Positions 44,239-55,787 of a DNA stretch of 64,000 bases are shown here, piece after piece. The position numbers were made by a program, and so were the translations under genes. This DNA is from Trissonchulus latispiculum (Eukaryota; Nematoda; Enoplea; Enoplida; Ironidae). Positions within the stretch are counted from its first letter, which is position 1. Each line of letters begins with the position of its first letter. The notes below the pieces were generated by a model. That model did not search any database, had not been told where the DNA came from, and saw only the letters and a list, made by a program, of their open reading frames with translations. The stretch covers positions 121,004-185,003 of the forward strand of contig JASAND010020557.1 in NCBI GenBank assembly GCA_030248195.1. The letters run 5' to 3'.

Positions 44239-46385
44239 CCCAACAAATTTGAGAAGATTCCACCCAGATTTCTTACTTGCCCTCCCCCTACTTCCGACTA
44301 CCCCCTCCCAGCGATTTTTGGACCCTAAAAGTCCGCTAAATTTGGCTGAAAGATGGTCATGGTGATTTTCTGAAGATTTTTTCAAGTTTAGGCTTAAAAT
44401 TGCTTTAAAATGGTGCAACACAGCCTAAAATGTTAAAACCAAGCCTTATTTTGAAGAACAAAGGTCTAAACTAAATTTGCATTTTTCGCCGGAGTTTTAA
44501 CGAAATTTTTGCTATTTTGGCTTAAAATTAAAAGACCTAAAGTTAGTTATTTTTTAACGATTTTACCAGTTTTTACACAAAAAACCGAAACATTTGCCAA
44601 ACAAATTGTCGAAATATGCCCCCCTTTTCTGTGAGAGCCCCATCGGGAGAAGGGCTCTTATCGCCCCCCCCCCATATCGCCCACCCATACAGTTTGGTGA
44701 CTAGAAGTTAGCCGAAGGTGTCACACTTCTTGCCATCTACAAAAACTGAGCTTCGTATTTTACTTTTGGATAAAGCATGCATAAAACTACAGCAAGAAAA
44801 TTGGAAAAGCAGTGTCTTTATTGTCTACATAAAACAACTACATCGAATCGATCCATACAAATGGCGGCAAGCAATACAAATCGGCTGAGTTCTTATAGTT
44901 ACATAAGTTCAGAGTATATAATAGTTTTAGATATTTGAGCTAATTTTTATCCCTTACAAGTGTTTAATTTTTAAACGGCAGCAGAAAATCGTAATACGCA
45001 TGAAGTTGATGCTTTTTCATTTTCCAGAAAATGCTACACGTCTTGCTTGCGTACAAAATGAAAGGAGGACAAATAACGCTTGCGAACAGAAAAAACTGAT
45101 AGATAGGAAATTAGTTTGATATAAGAACGACCGCGAACACAATAATCCTACAAGGCAAGAACTTGCAAGAAACGTCTCATAAACATAAACATCGGAAAAT
45201 GAATAAAACACTAACGGAAGTTGTTGTTGTGTGTACGACACAAGATAGTACAGCAAGACAGCTCTAAAGGAGCAAACTTTTCTGCCAAGAATCGAAAAAG
45301 TGAAACAGTTTCTGAATACTAAAATATTCTTTTGCTAACGCAAACATCAACATCACATACAAGTTAATACACCAAAAATTAGACATTAACTAAATCTGAG
45401 AAGAATCTGGACCCAAATTAACCTCTACAAAAATTCTTTGCTCCTAACTGTGCAGTAAAATCAAGACTAAGAAAATTTTAGTTGAAATTAGAAGCGCCAG
45501 ACCCACGAATGTACCTAAACATAAATAACCCTTACATTAAAAAACCGTTCAAAAAACGACAAATAATGATTAAACAAAATGTTTATAAAAATGAATACCA
45601 GTACATAGAACTGCTTACGGCAAGTCAGATGTGAACGAGTTGAACTTTTCTGCCATGCTATCCAACTCGAAAATCTTTTCCTTTGGAACTAGATAACAAA
45701 GTTGTTGGGGAGTTTGTTGCCAAATATGAGAAATTGAGTACTCGGATTCCAAGTGTGGCGCAAAGCTTTAAAATGGAAAAATAAGTTTATAGTTCTATAC
45801 CATACCTGTTCCTTGGTTTCACGAGGTTGTCGAAAGTAGTCTTTCATTTTGCGGTTAGACTAAAACCAATCAAAAGCTACACATAACATCTAATGATTAA
45901 AAACATATCTGACTGCAATAGTAAAATGTATCCTTGTATGCTTCGTGGTTCCGCCTGTCAGTCAAGTTTTTGATATAACTGCGTTAGTCAGGTACCGTAA
46001 AAACTCAGACTTTACCGGTCATATACAAGCCGTTATTTACAGATGACTGACTAGTTCAACTAGTTCAACTTAAAAGCCAAGAAACACTATGCTTGATTTC
46101 AAAAATACAGAATAAACTACTGTACCCAACGTATTTTCATATACACTTTTTTTCAAACGTCAAAAGCAATTGATGCAATAGCAACCCTCAAAAATTTAGA
46201 CAATAATGACTCTGAATCTACTGACAATAGACTCTTACTTTGGCGCCAAATTTCAGACTTAGGTGGCTTTGATGATTTGCTCGACTGGGATCTGGTATCA
46301 CTGGAAAAGTCCGCTGGGGCAGAAAACCGGGTCGGAACAACTGGAGGCGTCAGATTCCACCATATCGTTAACAGCAGGACTAGAT
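44239..46385. other. Non-coding stretch, nothing recognised
   Basis: The 5' part continues the C-tract-rich character (44590-44690). From 44700 on it is ordinary AT-rich DNA. If the minus-strand exons at 46.4-47.9 kb are real, their 3' exons or untranslated region would lie here, but I cannot identify them. Confidence 0.3.
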
Positions 46386-46386
46386 T

Positions 46387-47085
46387 GTCCTAAGCCAAGG
46401 GCCTGACCAGCTGCAGGGTGGACTTAATACTCTCTACATGATATTGACCAGAATCGAGGTTCTGACCAGCAGGAGGGGTGGACTCAGTATATCCCGGATC
46501 AGATGGACAAGAACCGGGGTCCTGACCAGCAGCAGGGGTGGACTTGATAGACCCCGGATCACATGGACCAGAGCAGAAGTCTTTATCAACAGGAGGGGTG
46601 GACTCACTAGGCACTGGATCAGACGGACCAGAATAGAGATCCTGACCAGCAGCAGGGGTGGACTCACTAGACCCCGGATCAGGTGGACCAGAACCGAGGT
46701 CCTCACCAGAAGGAGGGGTGGACTCGCTGGACCCCGGATCAGATTGAGCAGAACCGAGGCCCTGACCAGAAGGAGGGGTGGACTCGCTGGGCCCCGGATC
46801 AGATGGACCAGAACCGAGGTCCTCACCAGAAGGAAAGGTGGACTCGCTGGACCCCGGATCAGATGGACCAGAACCCAGGTCCTGACCAGCAGGAGGGGTG
46901 GACTCGGTGGACTCCGGATCAGATGGACCAGAACCGAGGTCCTCACAATAAGGAGGGGTGGACTCGCTGGATCCCGGATCAGATGGACCAGAACCGAGGT
47001 CCTCATCAGAAGTAGGAGTGAACTGTCCAACAGGAGAAGTAGACTGTTGTGGGCGCAGAGACTGACATTCTACAGAGCCGGTACT
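46387..47085 (-). CDS. Possible exon encoding a 20-residue Ser/Pro/Gly/Asp repeat (60-bp minisatellite)
   Basis: About ten copies of a 60-bp unit (start words GGACCAGAACCGAGGTCCT and GGGGTGGACTCG) cover about 46440-47020. Since 60 is divisible by 3, several frames stay open on both strands. The most protein-like is a minus-strand frame with repeats such as DLGSGPSDPGSSESTPP, followed by variable residues, ending at a stop near 46390. It continues upstream through SVECQSLRPQQSTSPVGQ to about 47085, where a stop lies before possible acceptors. A secreted or nuclear disordered repeat protein is one reading; a non-coding minisatellite is the other. The neighbouring exon-like block at 47612-47914 is on the same strand. 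Confidence 0.4.
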
Positions 47086-47122
47086 AGGTTTTCTTCACAG
47101 AGTCTCAACCATACGTGTGCTT

Positions 47123-47168
47123 GGGGGGGGGGTTTTGGGGGTTTTCACCCCCCCCCCCCCCCCCGACC
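47123..47168. repeat. Poly-G/poly-C hairpin
   Basis: A G9-TTTT-G5-TTTT run is followed by CA and then 17 C residues, which can fold into a G:C hairpin. On the minus strand it would fall in an intron between the two possible exons. Confidence 0.7.
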
Positions 47169-47611
47169 TGAGCTCACCCCCCCAGAATCCGGATGTTTCC
47201 GGTAAAAAACCGGAAAGATCCGGTATTTCGGCGGCCTTCGGCCGCCCTTCACCCCCCGCAGAACTTCCCCTGCTGCACATGTCTGGTCTCAACAGTAGTT
47301 GAGAGAGAGTCAAAAGATACTGGACATGACCCGCCATAATCAACTGAATTTTGTGGTGAACAGTGTTACACATGGTTCGGTTCCCCCTCCCTCGAAACGT
47401 TTGCAACACTTCCAGTGATATGAACTAAATCGGTTGCAAGGCTGTACAAGTGCCTTTTATAAACAATACAGTCGCAGCCACATACCAGAATTTCGGTTTG
47501 TTGCATCCTATTAAATAAAGTTTCCTGAGTAGGTTCTTAAAAGTTTCTACAACGCTGCTCGGATTCCGAATCCAATGTGTACAACTAATGCCAGGGTACT
47601 CTTAAACTGAC

Positions 47612-47914
47612 CTAATTGGCCTACTTGGCCGTTGCAGCTTTGTGATGCCATTACAGCAACTGCAGAAGATGGCCGACTGACAGTCAGCGAATTCGATAGA
47701 GTCATCTGGCCTTTAGGAAGCTCAGACTTGGCTAAAGATTCCCTGCCATTCTCACCAGCACTGTCGGGTTCATTTGCAGAAGACTTGACGACTGAAGACT
47801 CCTGAGGGCAGGGTCCACCATCAGCAAGTGCTTGAAATGTGATTGTAGAAGGCACTTGATTCGGCAGATCTGATCTGATAGAATCGATGTCCATCCGTTC
47901 AAGGCTACGGCGGC
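47612..47914 (-). CDS. Exon-like open block, Ser-rich, unrecognised
   Basis: On the minus strand a good acceptor (TTTTGTTACAG|GCCGCC) precedes 47914 and a good donor (AATTAG|GTCAGT) follows 47612. They delimit 303 bp, exactly 101 codons, open throughout. The frame includes SLERMDIDSIRSDLPNQVPS, SSVVKSSANEPDSAGENG and TVSRPSSAVAVMASQS: polar, Ser-rich, probably disordered. No domain recognised. It could join the repeat exon at 46387-47085 in one gene. Confidence 0.4.
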
Positions 47915-48279
47915 CTGTAACAAAACTTTGCACTACTAGAATATCTGGAATTTGATCAATGCAGCTGAATTCATAAAATAAAATCTAAGCAGGAACTAAA
48001 TCTATTAAAACGCTTTGCTGGCTAATTAGACCTTAATAAGCTGAACGTCTAAGTCAGCCAAACATTAAAACTAAACAAATTTGGTTTGAAGACACACAAA
48101 CAAGCTAACAAGCTAACAAGTTTGCAAACACACAGACAAGTTACGCAAGAGCTGGCCAGGTTGCTCGGTTACTCATGAATAGAACAATTGCCGTTTTGGC
48201 AACTATTTCTTGGCTAAGATACATCATACTTAAAAATTACTTGGCTAAAACACATTAAAATATATTTAAGATACAGTGC

Positions 48280-48932
48280 GGAGGAAAAATCCAGCCCGTT
48301 GGTGTGTTTGGAAAATCAAGCCGCAAGACTCACTCACCATGGCAATTGAAGGTGTACTGAGAGACCATGAGACGGCCAAGTATCCCATCAGAGGAACTAA
48401 ACTATTGACTATTACTATGACAAGGCATATTGCTCCCGGTGTACATACAGTGGTAGAGAATTCCATATTCACCGGTCAGCTACCTCGCAGAGTCCTAGTG
48501 GCAATGGTCAAGTCAGAAGCTTTCACTGGAAGTCAGAAGCAGAATCCTCTCGAGTTCCAACACTGTTACGTCAGTGAGATTGCCCTAAAGTATGGTGACT
48601 AGTTTGTATCCAAGCAACCGATGAAGATGGCATGGGACAAATTTCAGTACAGAATGCCCTTCATATATCTGTGCGAGGGTAATGATATGGCCGGTTCCAC
48701 GAAGGGTGCAGACATTTCCTACGAAGACTTGGCCAAGGGATACACTATATTTGCCTTTGACTTAACACCAGACAACGTTGACACTGGAGCAATGCAACTG
48801 ATCAAAGAAGGTGATGTGTCACTGAGGATGCAACGGGAGAAGGCCCTACCCTTAGCTACCTACCGTCGGGGCGTAGAAATCGTTATATACTCCGAACTTG
48901 ATAACCTCATATCAATAGCCTATAATATATAA
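48280..48932 (+). pseudogene. Maverick capsid-type protein (F54H12.2-like), C-terminal part
   Basis: A first frame runs to 48602: HETAKYPIRGTKLLTITMT, ENSIFTGQLPRRVLVAMVKS and EFQHCYVSEIALKYGD, with a TAG at 48600. The same frame resumes: KMAWDKFQYRMPFIYL, GADISYEDLAKGYTIFAFDL and ALPLATYRRGVEIVIYSELD, with a stop near 48930. These are features of the F54H12.2-like virion protein of animal Mavericks. The N-terminal half is absent and one stop interrupts the frame, but the reading frame is otherwise kept, so decay is limited. Confidence 0.75.
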
Positions 48933-48956
48933 AGCCTATAATTTGACTATGCACTA

Positions 48957-49110
48957 TGAATACCAGGGAAATCCGCGAGACCTTAAGGAAAGATTGCAAA
49001 GTTCTTCTCCCTGGCGTATTTGCAAGCGATGAACTACCACGATATGTGTCTTGTTGCTCCACCACCTCAGGATGTCTAGTTGCTAACACTGAGCCATCGG
49101 GTAAGGTGGT
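48957..49110 (+). pseudogene. Maverick adenain-like protease, N-terminal fragment
   Basis: Opens with ATG at 48957: MNTREIRETLRKDCKVLLPG, then VFASDELPRYVS and CLVANTEPSGK. This is the usual start of the Maverick protease (a basic helix, then a FASDELP element and the ANT(D/E)PS element before the catalytic histidine). Homology is lost at the point where the histidine would come, and a stop follows near 49132. It confirms the capsid-protease order. Confidence 0.6.
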
Positions 49111-49259
49111 GAACACTGGGTTGGAATGTGGCTAGAGGATAATCGGGAATACACTGACAGGCGCCTACAGTCAATCCACGATAAGATGACTGGCCTTAAG
49201 ATTGCCACTGAAGTTGAATATCTACGTGGTGCACTTACTGAGTATTTTGTAATGTATGT

Positions 49260-49505
49260 CCTATATATTTCGAAACAATTGATTTACTGTAATAATTATA
49301 CTAATAACAATAATGATGACAATAATAATGACAATAATAATGACAATATTAATGACTATGATAATAAAACTATGATAATTATAGTAATACAACAATAATA
49401 CTAATAATAACAATAACTATAATAATAATAATAACATCTATAATTTTAATTATAATAATAACATCTATAGTTTTAACAATAATAATAATAAACATTTATG
49501 ACAAA
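49260..49505. repeat. AT-rich AATAATnAC microsatellite-like tract
   Basis: Imperfect AATAATGAC/AATAATAAT repeats from about 49290 to 49495. The frame upstream (49126-49260, WLEDNREYTDRRLQSIHDKM) is unrecognised but lies between the two Maverick gene blocks. Confidence 0.6.
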
Positions 49506-49509
49506 ATTA

Positions 49510-50254
49510 TTAACGTACGATTGATTGTTCTTTCTTACACTGACCAGTCAAACAATACAGGGTAACCAACACATTAGTAACTTCTTCTACAACAAATTTA
49601 GTGTTAGGGCGCTGTTGAAATGCCCATTCCATAGGATCTTTACTATCAATGTCTGCAATGAACTGGTCAACGTCGGATCTGCGTAAAATCAGTCTGGACA
49701 GGATAAACATTGCAGTATTGTTGCTGGCGTAGTAGTAAATTAGTTCGTCCTTGAGGCGGCCTTTCAGAATAAAACCAAAGGAAATATTCCACTTGGCCTT
49801 CTCCTTGTTGTCATTGTCTACGGAAATGATGTCTTCTTCAATTTCTTTCATGCTTTTGTTCTTGAGGCGAAAGTTGTACTGGTGGACAAACTTCTTGATG
49901 GACTGGTGGGTTCTTATTCGATGCCAATCCTTCATGTAAAGGAACGTTGAGTCAGGTGGTGGGGTTGTTGGGCCTTCTTCCAGGATGTCGGCTAGCTGAT
50001 GTTGTTCTTCATGATGACGCTTGAGTAGGGTTTCCTGTGGAAACTGAGCTCCACATTGATCACAAATGAAAGTTCTGCTGATGTATTCCTTCATTTCTTT
50101 TCACAAATTGAGAGTGAACAGTCTTCCTGTGTTGTCGCAGTTCTTTCAGTCCTGGAAACTCGATTCCACACTTATCGCATACGACACAAGTGCTTTCGGA
50201 GTCCACTTTTCCAGACGAACTTCGCTCCGTATGCAGGGCAATCGTAATTCGCAT
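49510..50254 (-). pseudogene. Maverick-associated C2H2 zinc-finger protein, frameshifted
   Basis: On the minus strand a strong acceptor (CCTTTGTGTTTCAG) precedes 50254; a possible short first exon ends in AGTG|GTAAGC near 50352. Three C2H2-type fingers follow in different frames. The first is degenerate, with the second cysteine replaced by tyrosine (CPAYGAKF). Then come CDKCGIEFPGLKELRQHRKT and, after a frame change near 50100, CDQCGAQFPQETLLKRHHEE. The C-terminal 130 residues contain WNISFGFILKGRLKDELIYY, LILRRSDVDQFIADI and QRPNTKFVVEEVTNVLVTLY. From memory, proteins with this tail occur in Maverick-like elements of invertebrates, but I am not certain. The stop is at 49510. Two frame changes argue for a pseudogene. 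Confidence 0.55.
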
Positions 50255-50435
50255 CTGAAACACAAAGGATGTTATGTAAGCAAAGGATACAATGTTTAAT
50301 TTCAACGGTGAAATAATGAAAATTACGCACCAATACCTAAAAAATATCGCTTACCACTCATTGTTGCCATTGTTGAAATGTTGATCAAAGAATAGAGTTG
50401 TGAATTCTGGTAAGTTCAGAAATAGTGACGAAAAC

Positions 50436-50456
50436 ATTATATATATATATATATAT
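50436..50456. repeat. (TA)n microsatellite
   Basis: Short pure TA tract of about 20 bp. Confidence 0.9.
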
Positions 50457-50510
50457 CAACTTTGCTGCATTATTGGATCAGGTTTCATCAGCCAACAATG
50501 TATCCAAGTA

Positions 50511-50620
<110 letters not shown>

Positions 50621-50839
50621 TATGTTAGCTGTTAGCTGTTAGCTATGTTTTATTGCCTACAAGGGCAAAGCCCTGACTTAGGCTTAGACGTGTTAACACA
50701 CGTTCTATTTTTATGTTAAATACTCGCTGCGCGAAGTGTATTTCACCAATACTTTGATTGATTTCTTTATCTATCTTGTGTAGAATTCTCATCTTCTTCC
50801 GTTCCACTAATTAGATTCATTAGCCATTAGCTCAGTGTG

Positions 50840-50840
<1 letters not shown>

Positions 50841-50875
<35 letters not shown>
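50841..50875. repeat. (TA)n microsatellite
   Basis: About 35 bp of alternating TA. Confidence 0.95.
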
Positions 50876-50877
<2 letters not shown>

Positions 50878-51399
50878 AAAACAAAAATATCACTCCTAAT
50901 GTTAATTTTCCAGCAAATTTCACCCAAATTTTTGTAACTACAGCCATCTGTAATTAGTTATCGCTGTTAATTAGTGAACCAATTAGTACCATTTTGTGTA
51001 ATGTACTGTGTAATGTGCAGTGCAATTTAGCATGTAATCTGGTACTAAAATATTTCACATATCTCATTTCAATCTTATGTATTCTTGTCCCAAAATTGTA
51101 GTTACACATTTTCCACTGTGATCTTCAAAACTACTGTCAACTTTAAGAAATTACTACTAATTAATTAGAGAACCAGTTAACATCAATCATTGCCGCAGTG
51201 AAATTATACCTCTGGTTTCCAATTAGGTATTAAAATGTTTCAGCTGGTTTGTTCCTATCTTACATAATTCTTGTCTCAAAATTTTCAGTGATTTATTACA
51301 CTCTTCACACCTGTCATTAAATTTTGGCAAAAGTCCAATGGTTCAAAGTCTCAAAGTGATGAAAGTTAGCAGTGTTATACATATGATTAAGTTAGAGCC

Positions 51400-52760
51400 T
51401 CCCTGCTGCTGCTTTCGTCTAGCCTCCAGGTGGTTGCCATGGAAACCTAGATAACCTATGAAAGCCTTAAGCATAGTGGTAATAGTATAATTATTTCAGA
51501 GCCTTCCAGTTAGAAGTCTAAGCCTCAGCTAGTAATGTTACATATATGATTATTTAAGGCTCTGGTTGTTATGGGGAGCTAGCTAACTTATGAGAGCCTC
51601 CAGCATAATGGTAGTATGATTATTTCTTAGCCTCAAACCTCTAAGTGATTATTTGGGAGCCTCCTAGATGAATGAGGGTGACGTGTGAAAAGTTGGGTGA
51701 AAGTTTGCAAAAAGCTTGGAAGAAGCTTTTTAAAGCTTAGAAAAGTTTAAAAAAGTTCGATAAAGCTTTTAAGTTTTAGACAAGTTTGATAAAAGTTTAA
51801 AAAAGTTTACAAAAGCTTGGAAGTAGGATAAAAAGTTGAGCAAAGTTTTGGAAAAGTTTTTAAAAAGTTTCAGAAGCTAGAAAAAAGTTTATGACAAGTT
51901 TGAAAAAAAGTTTTAAGCTTAGAAAGTTAACAAAAAGTATGGAAGTAGTTTCAAAAAAGTTTACAAGTTTGAAAAAAGTTGAGAAAAGTTTGAGAAACAA
52001 GTTTGAAAAGTTTAGAGGAAGTTTAGAAATAGTTAAAAGTTTGGAAGAAGTTTGACAATAGTTAAGCCTCACATGTTAAACATATGATTATATTGGAGCC
52101 TCCCATGAACCTCCAGATTGCCTCTGAATATAATAGAGCCTCATTATTCAAGCGAAATTTAACCTTGAAAAATAGTTCAGAACACCTGTACGTACTATAT
52201 ATATGATTATTTAGGAGCCTCCCAGAAATTATTGAGGTTCCAGGTGATATCCCTTTAAAATTCTCCTGAGATTATATGAGTAAATTGGAGCCTCTAAAGT
52301 CATTCAAGTGAAATTTAATCTTGAAAAATAGTTCAGAACACCTGTACACACTAAATATATGATTATATAAGAGCCTCCCGAAAATAAATTTAGAAAGCCT
52401 CTGACTTGGAACCTCTTTGAGAAAAAGTTGAAAAAGTTTGGGAAATATTTGAGAAAGTTTTAGAAGTATGGCAGTGATTTGGCAGCCAGACAAAATCTTA
52501 GAAGGCCTTCCTTGAAGTTAGGTTGCCTCCATGTGCCGAAGATATGTTGGGGAGAAAGTTTGTAAAAAGTTTGAGGAAAAGCTTGACAACCTCCGAAAAG
52601 TTTCTAATAGTTGACATGCTCACTATAATGTGAAAATTAGACCTGTAACAGGATGCTACCAGATTATATGCTATTCATATGATTAGCAGAAGTCTCCCAC
52701 TGACCGTTGCCATGGCAACCACCTTCTCCAAACGAGACTCCAAGCAAGCCAAAAGTGAAG
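51400..52760. repeat. Region of degenerate repeats marked by ATGATTAT...GAGCCTCC
   Basis: The words ATATGATTAT(T/A)...AGCCTCC recur at least seven times. A well-conserved pair (ATTCAAG(C/T)GAAATTTAA to AGAGCCTCCC/GGAGCCTCCC) starts at 52145 and 52302, a period of 157 bp. Between 51690 and 52075 there is a long run of AAAAGTTTG-like words in shorter period. No coding potential. Confidence 0.55.
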
Positions 52761-53283
52761 CCTGAAAACTGGTCCCAATTGCCCTCACATATACTGCTTT
52801 AGGTTAGGTTTACTTTTTTTAAGTAATTTTTTATGAAACGAATTTTTAAGAAGTTTAAGTTAAGTCGTTTAAGCCGACGTTTAATGAAACTAATTTAATT
52901 TTGCAATCAAACACCGGACTGTGCCAGGTTAGTGGCCTGCCCGTGCTTTGATCGAGTTAAAATTTATTGTTGTGCTGGTTCGGGTTCGCGTATTCTTGGC
53001 TTGAAAAGCTGATTTATCGATTAAATTCATTTAAATTTGCTGCAGTAACCTGCTTTAGGCTGGAAAACATTTCAGACAAGTTACCCCTTAAAAGGGGAAT
53101 AAATACCGCCGTAGTGTTTGAAATTTTTGTTCAAGGTTTTGTTTGTTTTGCATCGAACATATTGTTCTACTGTATTGTGACGCTAGCATTTAACTTGTTT
53201 AAAGTCCCCAACATTTGGGGTTTCTGAGACAAAAGAATGACAGTATTTTATAGGAAAGTATTCAATTGTGAAAGTATATTTCT
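52761..53283. other. Non-coding stretch with one unrecognised frame
   Basis: A plus-strand frame at 52967-53227 (86 codons, hydrophobic C-terminus) has no recognisable family and no splice support. Confidence 0.25.
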
Positions 53284-53352
53284 GCCGGAAGAAGGACTCG
53301 ATCTGTGTCCGGACCAGCGCAAAGCGGACACTCTAACCACTGCACCACTCTG
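53284..53352 (-). tRNA. tRNA-like sequence (tRNA pseudogene or SINE head)
   Basis: On the minus strand an A-box match TGGTGCAGTGG (complement of 53337-53347) is followed 34 bases on by a B-box match GATCGAGTC (complement of 53295-53303), the internal promoter layout of tRNAs. Between them lies a 7-bp perfect stem GTGTCCG/CGGACAC (53305-53331). The acceptor ends (GTCAGAG and the 3' side TTCCGGC) do not pair, so it is probably not a working tRNA. No A-rich SINE tail was seen. Confidence 0.4.
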
Positions 53353-53359
53353 ACATTAA

Positions 53360-54011
53360 TGAAATATCGACTAAACCGCTAGAAGGAAAATTATGACTAA
53401 ATTATATCTATGTTTATTTTAAACAATTTATTCTATGTAAATTCTAAAGCAAAGTAGACACTAATGCAACAAATACAGTGCAAGCGCAAAATCTTTTCTT
53501 TTCTTTTCAATCTTTACACACGAAAATTTTAATGGCAGTTTTAGCTATTTATTGATCAGTTAAACCTCTGCCAATCAAGTGACAGGCAAATAACGCCCGG
53601 TTTTCGCTAATATGAAAAAAAGGCAGACAGTGATCGTTTGCTAAACAATTTACAGAGCAAAGAAATTGAAGAAAATGGACTGTAACAATGCTGTGAAAAT
53701 TGCAAAATCATAGAAAAACTGTTGGGCAAAAAAACCTGCGTACTAGGGACATGTGTTGAAGATGGGAAGGAAATCCTCCGCGCCAAGCAATTTACATGCA
53801 AAACATATGAATTCAGATGGGTCAACCCATTACAAGTATACCGCCTCCAGCGGTATAAAAAGTCGCGGCTTGGGAATGTGTATTGTAGAAACTAGCGTTT
53901 ATCCGCCATGACTTGCGTGTGCTCACTCTATAGGACAAATTTGTAGTCATGAAGACTTACAACTTTACTCTTCAGAGTAAATCATTATGGTTTATGTATT
54001 AACTTACTTAC
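53360..54011. other. Non-coding stretch, nothing recognised
   Basis: AT-rich; the frame at 53607-53825 on the minus strand is unrecognised. Confidence 0.3.
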
Positions 54012-54015
54012 TTAA

Positions 54016-54997
54016 ATTGGTGATTCCCTTTGGTCACATAAAGTTTGCACCATTATTACTTATTCATTACTTGGAGTTGAGAGGCTAATTTTATATAAAA
54101 ATGCAGCTTGACATTTTCTCTTTTTAATGCATACGATGGAACTAATATTGCTTTTCTAAAATATTTTTAACACATTTTAGAAGAAGTATAATCTTCCAGA
54201 CTTTTTGCAGACCCAAGTAATTTTTTCGCGAGACATCGGTTATATCATTCGATACCTCCATCAAATAGCTGGGGACGATTTTTTATTCGTTGTGAAGTCG
54301 CTCTTCGTTATAGAGGAATAAGCTGAAATGTGTGCGTAACCTGTATTTTGCCTACTTTTTCCAAATTTATCAAGCGATTACTTTAGCTAGAAAGCAGTAC
54401 TCGGGGCAACTAAAAAAACGTCCCTGGGTATATTTGTGCAGAACACATCTATCAAGTAGCAGCCCTCCAGCTTGCATGGTGAGTGCTCCACAATCTTTGA
54501 AACAAAATTGGTCGTATTTTTGCAAAAACTACATTTCTTATGATAGCAGCCGACTGGATAAGCTTTTGGAAGACGATCTCGCGTCGGATAATTTGCCCCC
54601 ACGAGACCTTCAGATTGACACCCTTAGTCTGATTTTACGGCTTGCATAGTTCGAGAAATGATGGATTATTTGATTTCTGCAAAAATAACAAGTTTTCGAC
54701 GCCAAAACAAGAAAATCGGCTATATCTTACGGTAGAGAAAAGCTAGAACGTTGCTTTAAAAAGCAAAGATATGAAGCTCAAAGAGATCTTTCGAATGAAT
54801 ATAGTTGTAACTGTATAGCTGCTGCCAAACTTTCAGAAATTTGGAAAAACCGCCCTGACCGAAAATCTCGAATGTTTGAATCGGGATTGCGCGGAGGGTG
54901 TTAGAACGCTAAAACAACGTATTTTGGAAAGTTTCGTCTAATTTCATCTTGATTTACGCCGTCAACCAACAATATGTGCCCAAAAGGAATCACCACC
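54016..54997. mobile_element. piggyBac-like non-autonomous element, TSD TTAA, 982 bp
   Basis: TTAA flanks both ends (54012-54015, 54998-55001). The termini are inverted copies: left ATTGGTGATTCCCTTTGGTC, right inverted GGTGGTGATTCCTTTTGGGC, then CACATA in both. The right 120 bp are clearly related to 21191-21310, also next to TTAA. The interior frame at 54332-54649 has no transposase motif. Confidence 0.6.
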
Positions 54998-55099
54998 TTA
55001 AGTAAATTAATTTACTTTGTCTAAATGTGACCATTCGAAAAGTGAAGTAGTGCAAGATGTCGACAGCTTCATCAGCTTTTTGATTGGCTTTTTTGGCCT

Positions 55100-55320
55100 T
55101 AGCTTTTTCAGCTTTGCACAACAAAATCAACATTTTGCAATCTCATATTGCTAGATTTCAAATTTTGCGAGATATTTTGCCAATTGTTAACATTTCGCAA
55201 GCTCAGTTGCCAAATGTTAACATTCTGCAAGAGCCATTGCGAAATGTTAACATTTGGCAAATCTTTGCAAAATGTTAACATTGCGTAAAATTTAACATTT
55301 CGCACAACAGTAACATTGAT
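55100..55320. repeat. Tandem palindromic repeat with core AAATGTTAACATTT
   Basis: Units of about 28-31 bp centred on (A/T)TGTTAACATT, each flanked by TTGC/GCAA words (for example TTGCGAAATGTTAACATTTG near 55230), occur at about 55188, 55218, 55246 and 55273. Degenerate ones lie on both sides. Each unit can form a hairpin. Confidence 0.7.
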
Positions 55321-55339
55321 AGAAACATTCATAGTACGT

Positions 55340-55785
55340 TAATGTAAACTTATATTTTTAATAAACTAGAAAGCTAAAATGCAACTTTGCAACAAGTTAT
55401 TGTACCATCAGTTTTTGGTTTTATTTTATTAATATTATTCTTGATAATTTTAACGTTAATTCATACAAAATCATGCTTTTAACCTTCGCCCTTCCTATTT
55501 TTTCAGTCCAGTGCATCAGAGTGAAACTTGCGAAACTATTGGTAGTACTGGAAAGAAATTGACCCCTGCCGCTTTCAAGTGGACAGAGTCATTGAGTTAA
55601 TCTTTTAAATAGAAGAAAACGTTAACGTATGCCCCTATTCAGATCCACATAATCTAATAATTTTTCTGCTAACAAAATCATGCTGAATCATAGCCAATCT
55701 CAATTCTACAAACTCAATCAACAGACAGTTAAAATTATTGATGAAATTCAAAGCCAATTGATGAAATTCAAAGCCAAAATTTACC
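55340..55785. other. 3' flank of the P450 pseudogene
   Basis: AT-rich, with a short direct repeat GATGAAATTCAAAGCCAA at 55739-55774. No gene. Confidence 0.3.
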
Positions 55786-55787
55786 AT

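Larger units (their letters stand above)
48280..50310. mobile_element. Second Maverick/Polinton relic
   Basis: A plus-strand capsid-type C-terminus (48280-48932) is followed directly by the N-terminus of an adenain-like protease (48957-49110), the same order as in the 12.5-15.8 kb fossil. A minus-strand C2H2 gene (49510-50254) faces them. The capsid part is much better preserved than the fossil's, so this is a younger element. No terminal repeats were found. Confidence 0.7.

Noticed and set aside
43965..44421. Tyr-Ile repeat frames on both strands
   Set aside because: They are translations of the (TA)n tract.
46438..47205. 255-codon plus-strand frame across the minisatellite
   Set aside because: It is the antisense reading of the 60-bp repeat, continues into the poly-C hairpin, and is less protein-like than the minus-strand frame.
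53284..53352. Functional tRNA gene
   Set aside because: Box A and box B are present but the acceptor ends do not pair and a clean cloverleaf cannot be drawn, so only a tRNA-like call is made.
54332..54649. 105-codon frame as a transposase of the TTAA element
   Set aside because: No DDD motif or other piggyBac feature is visible, and an antisense frame of similar length overlaps it.
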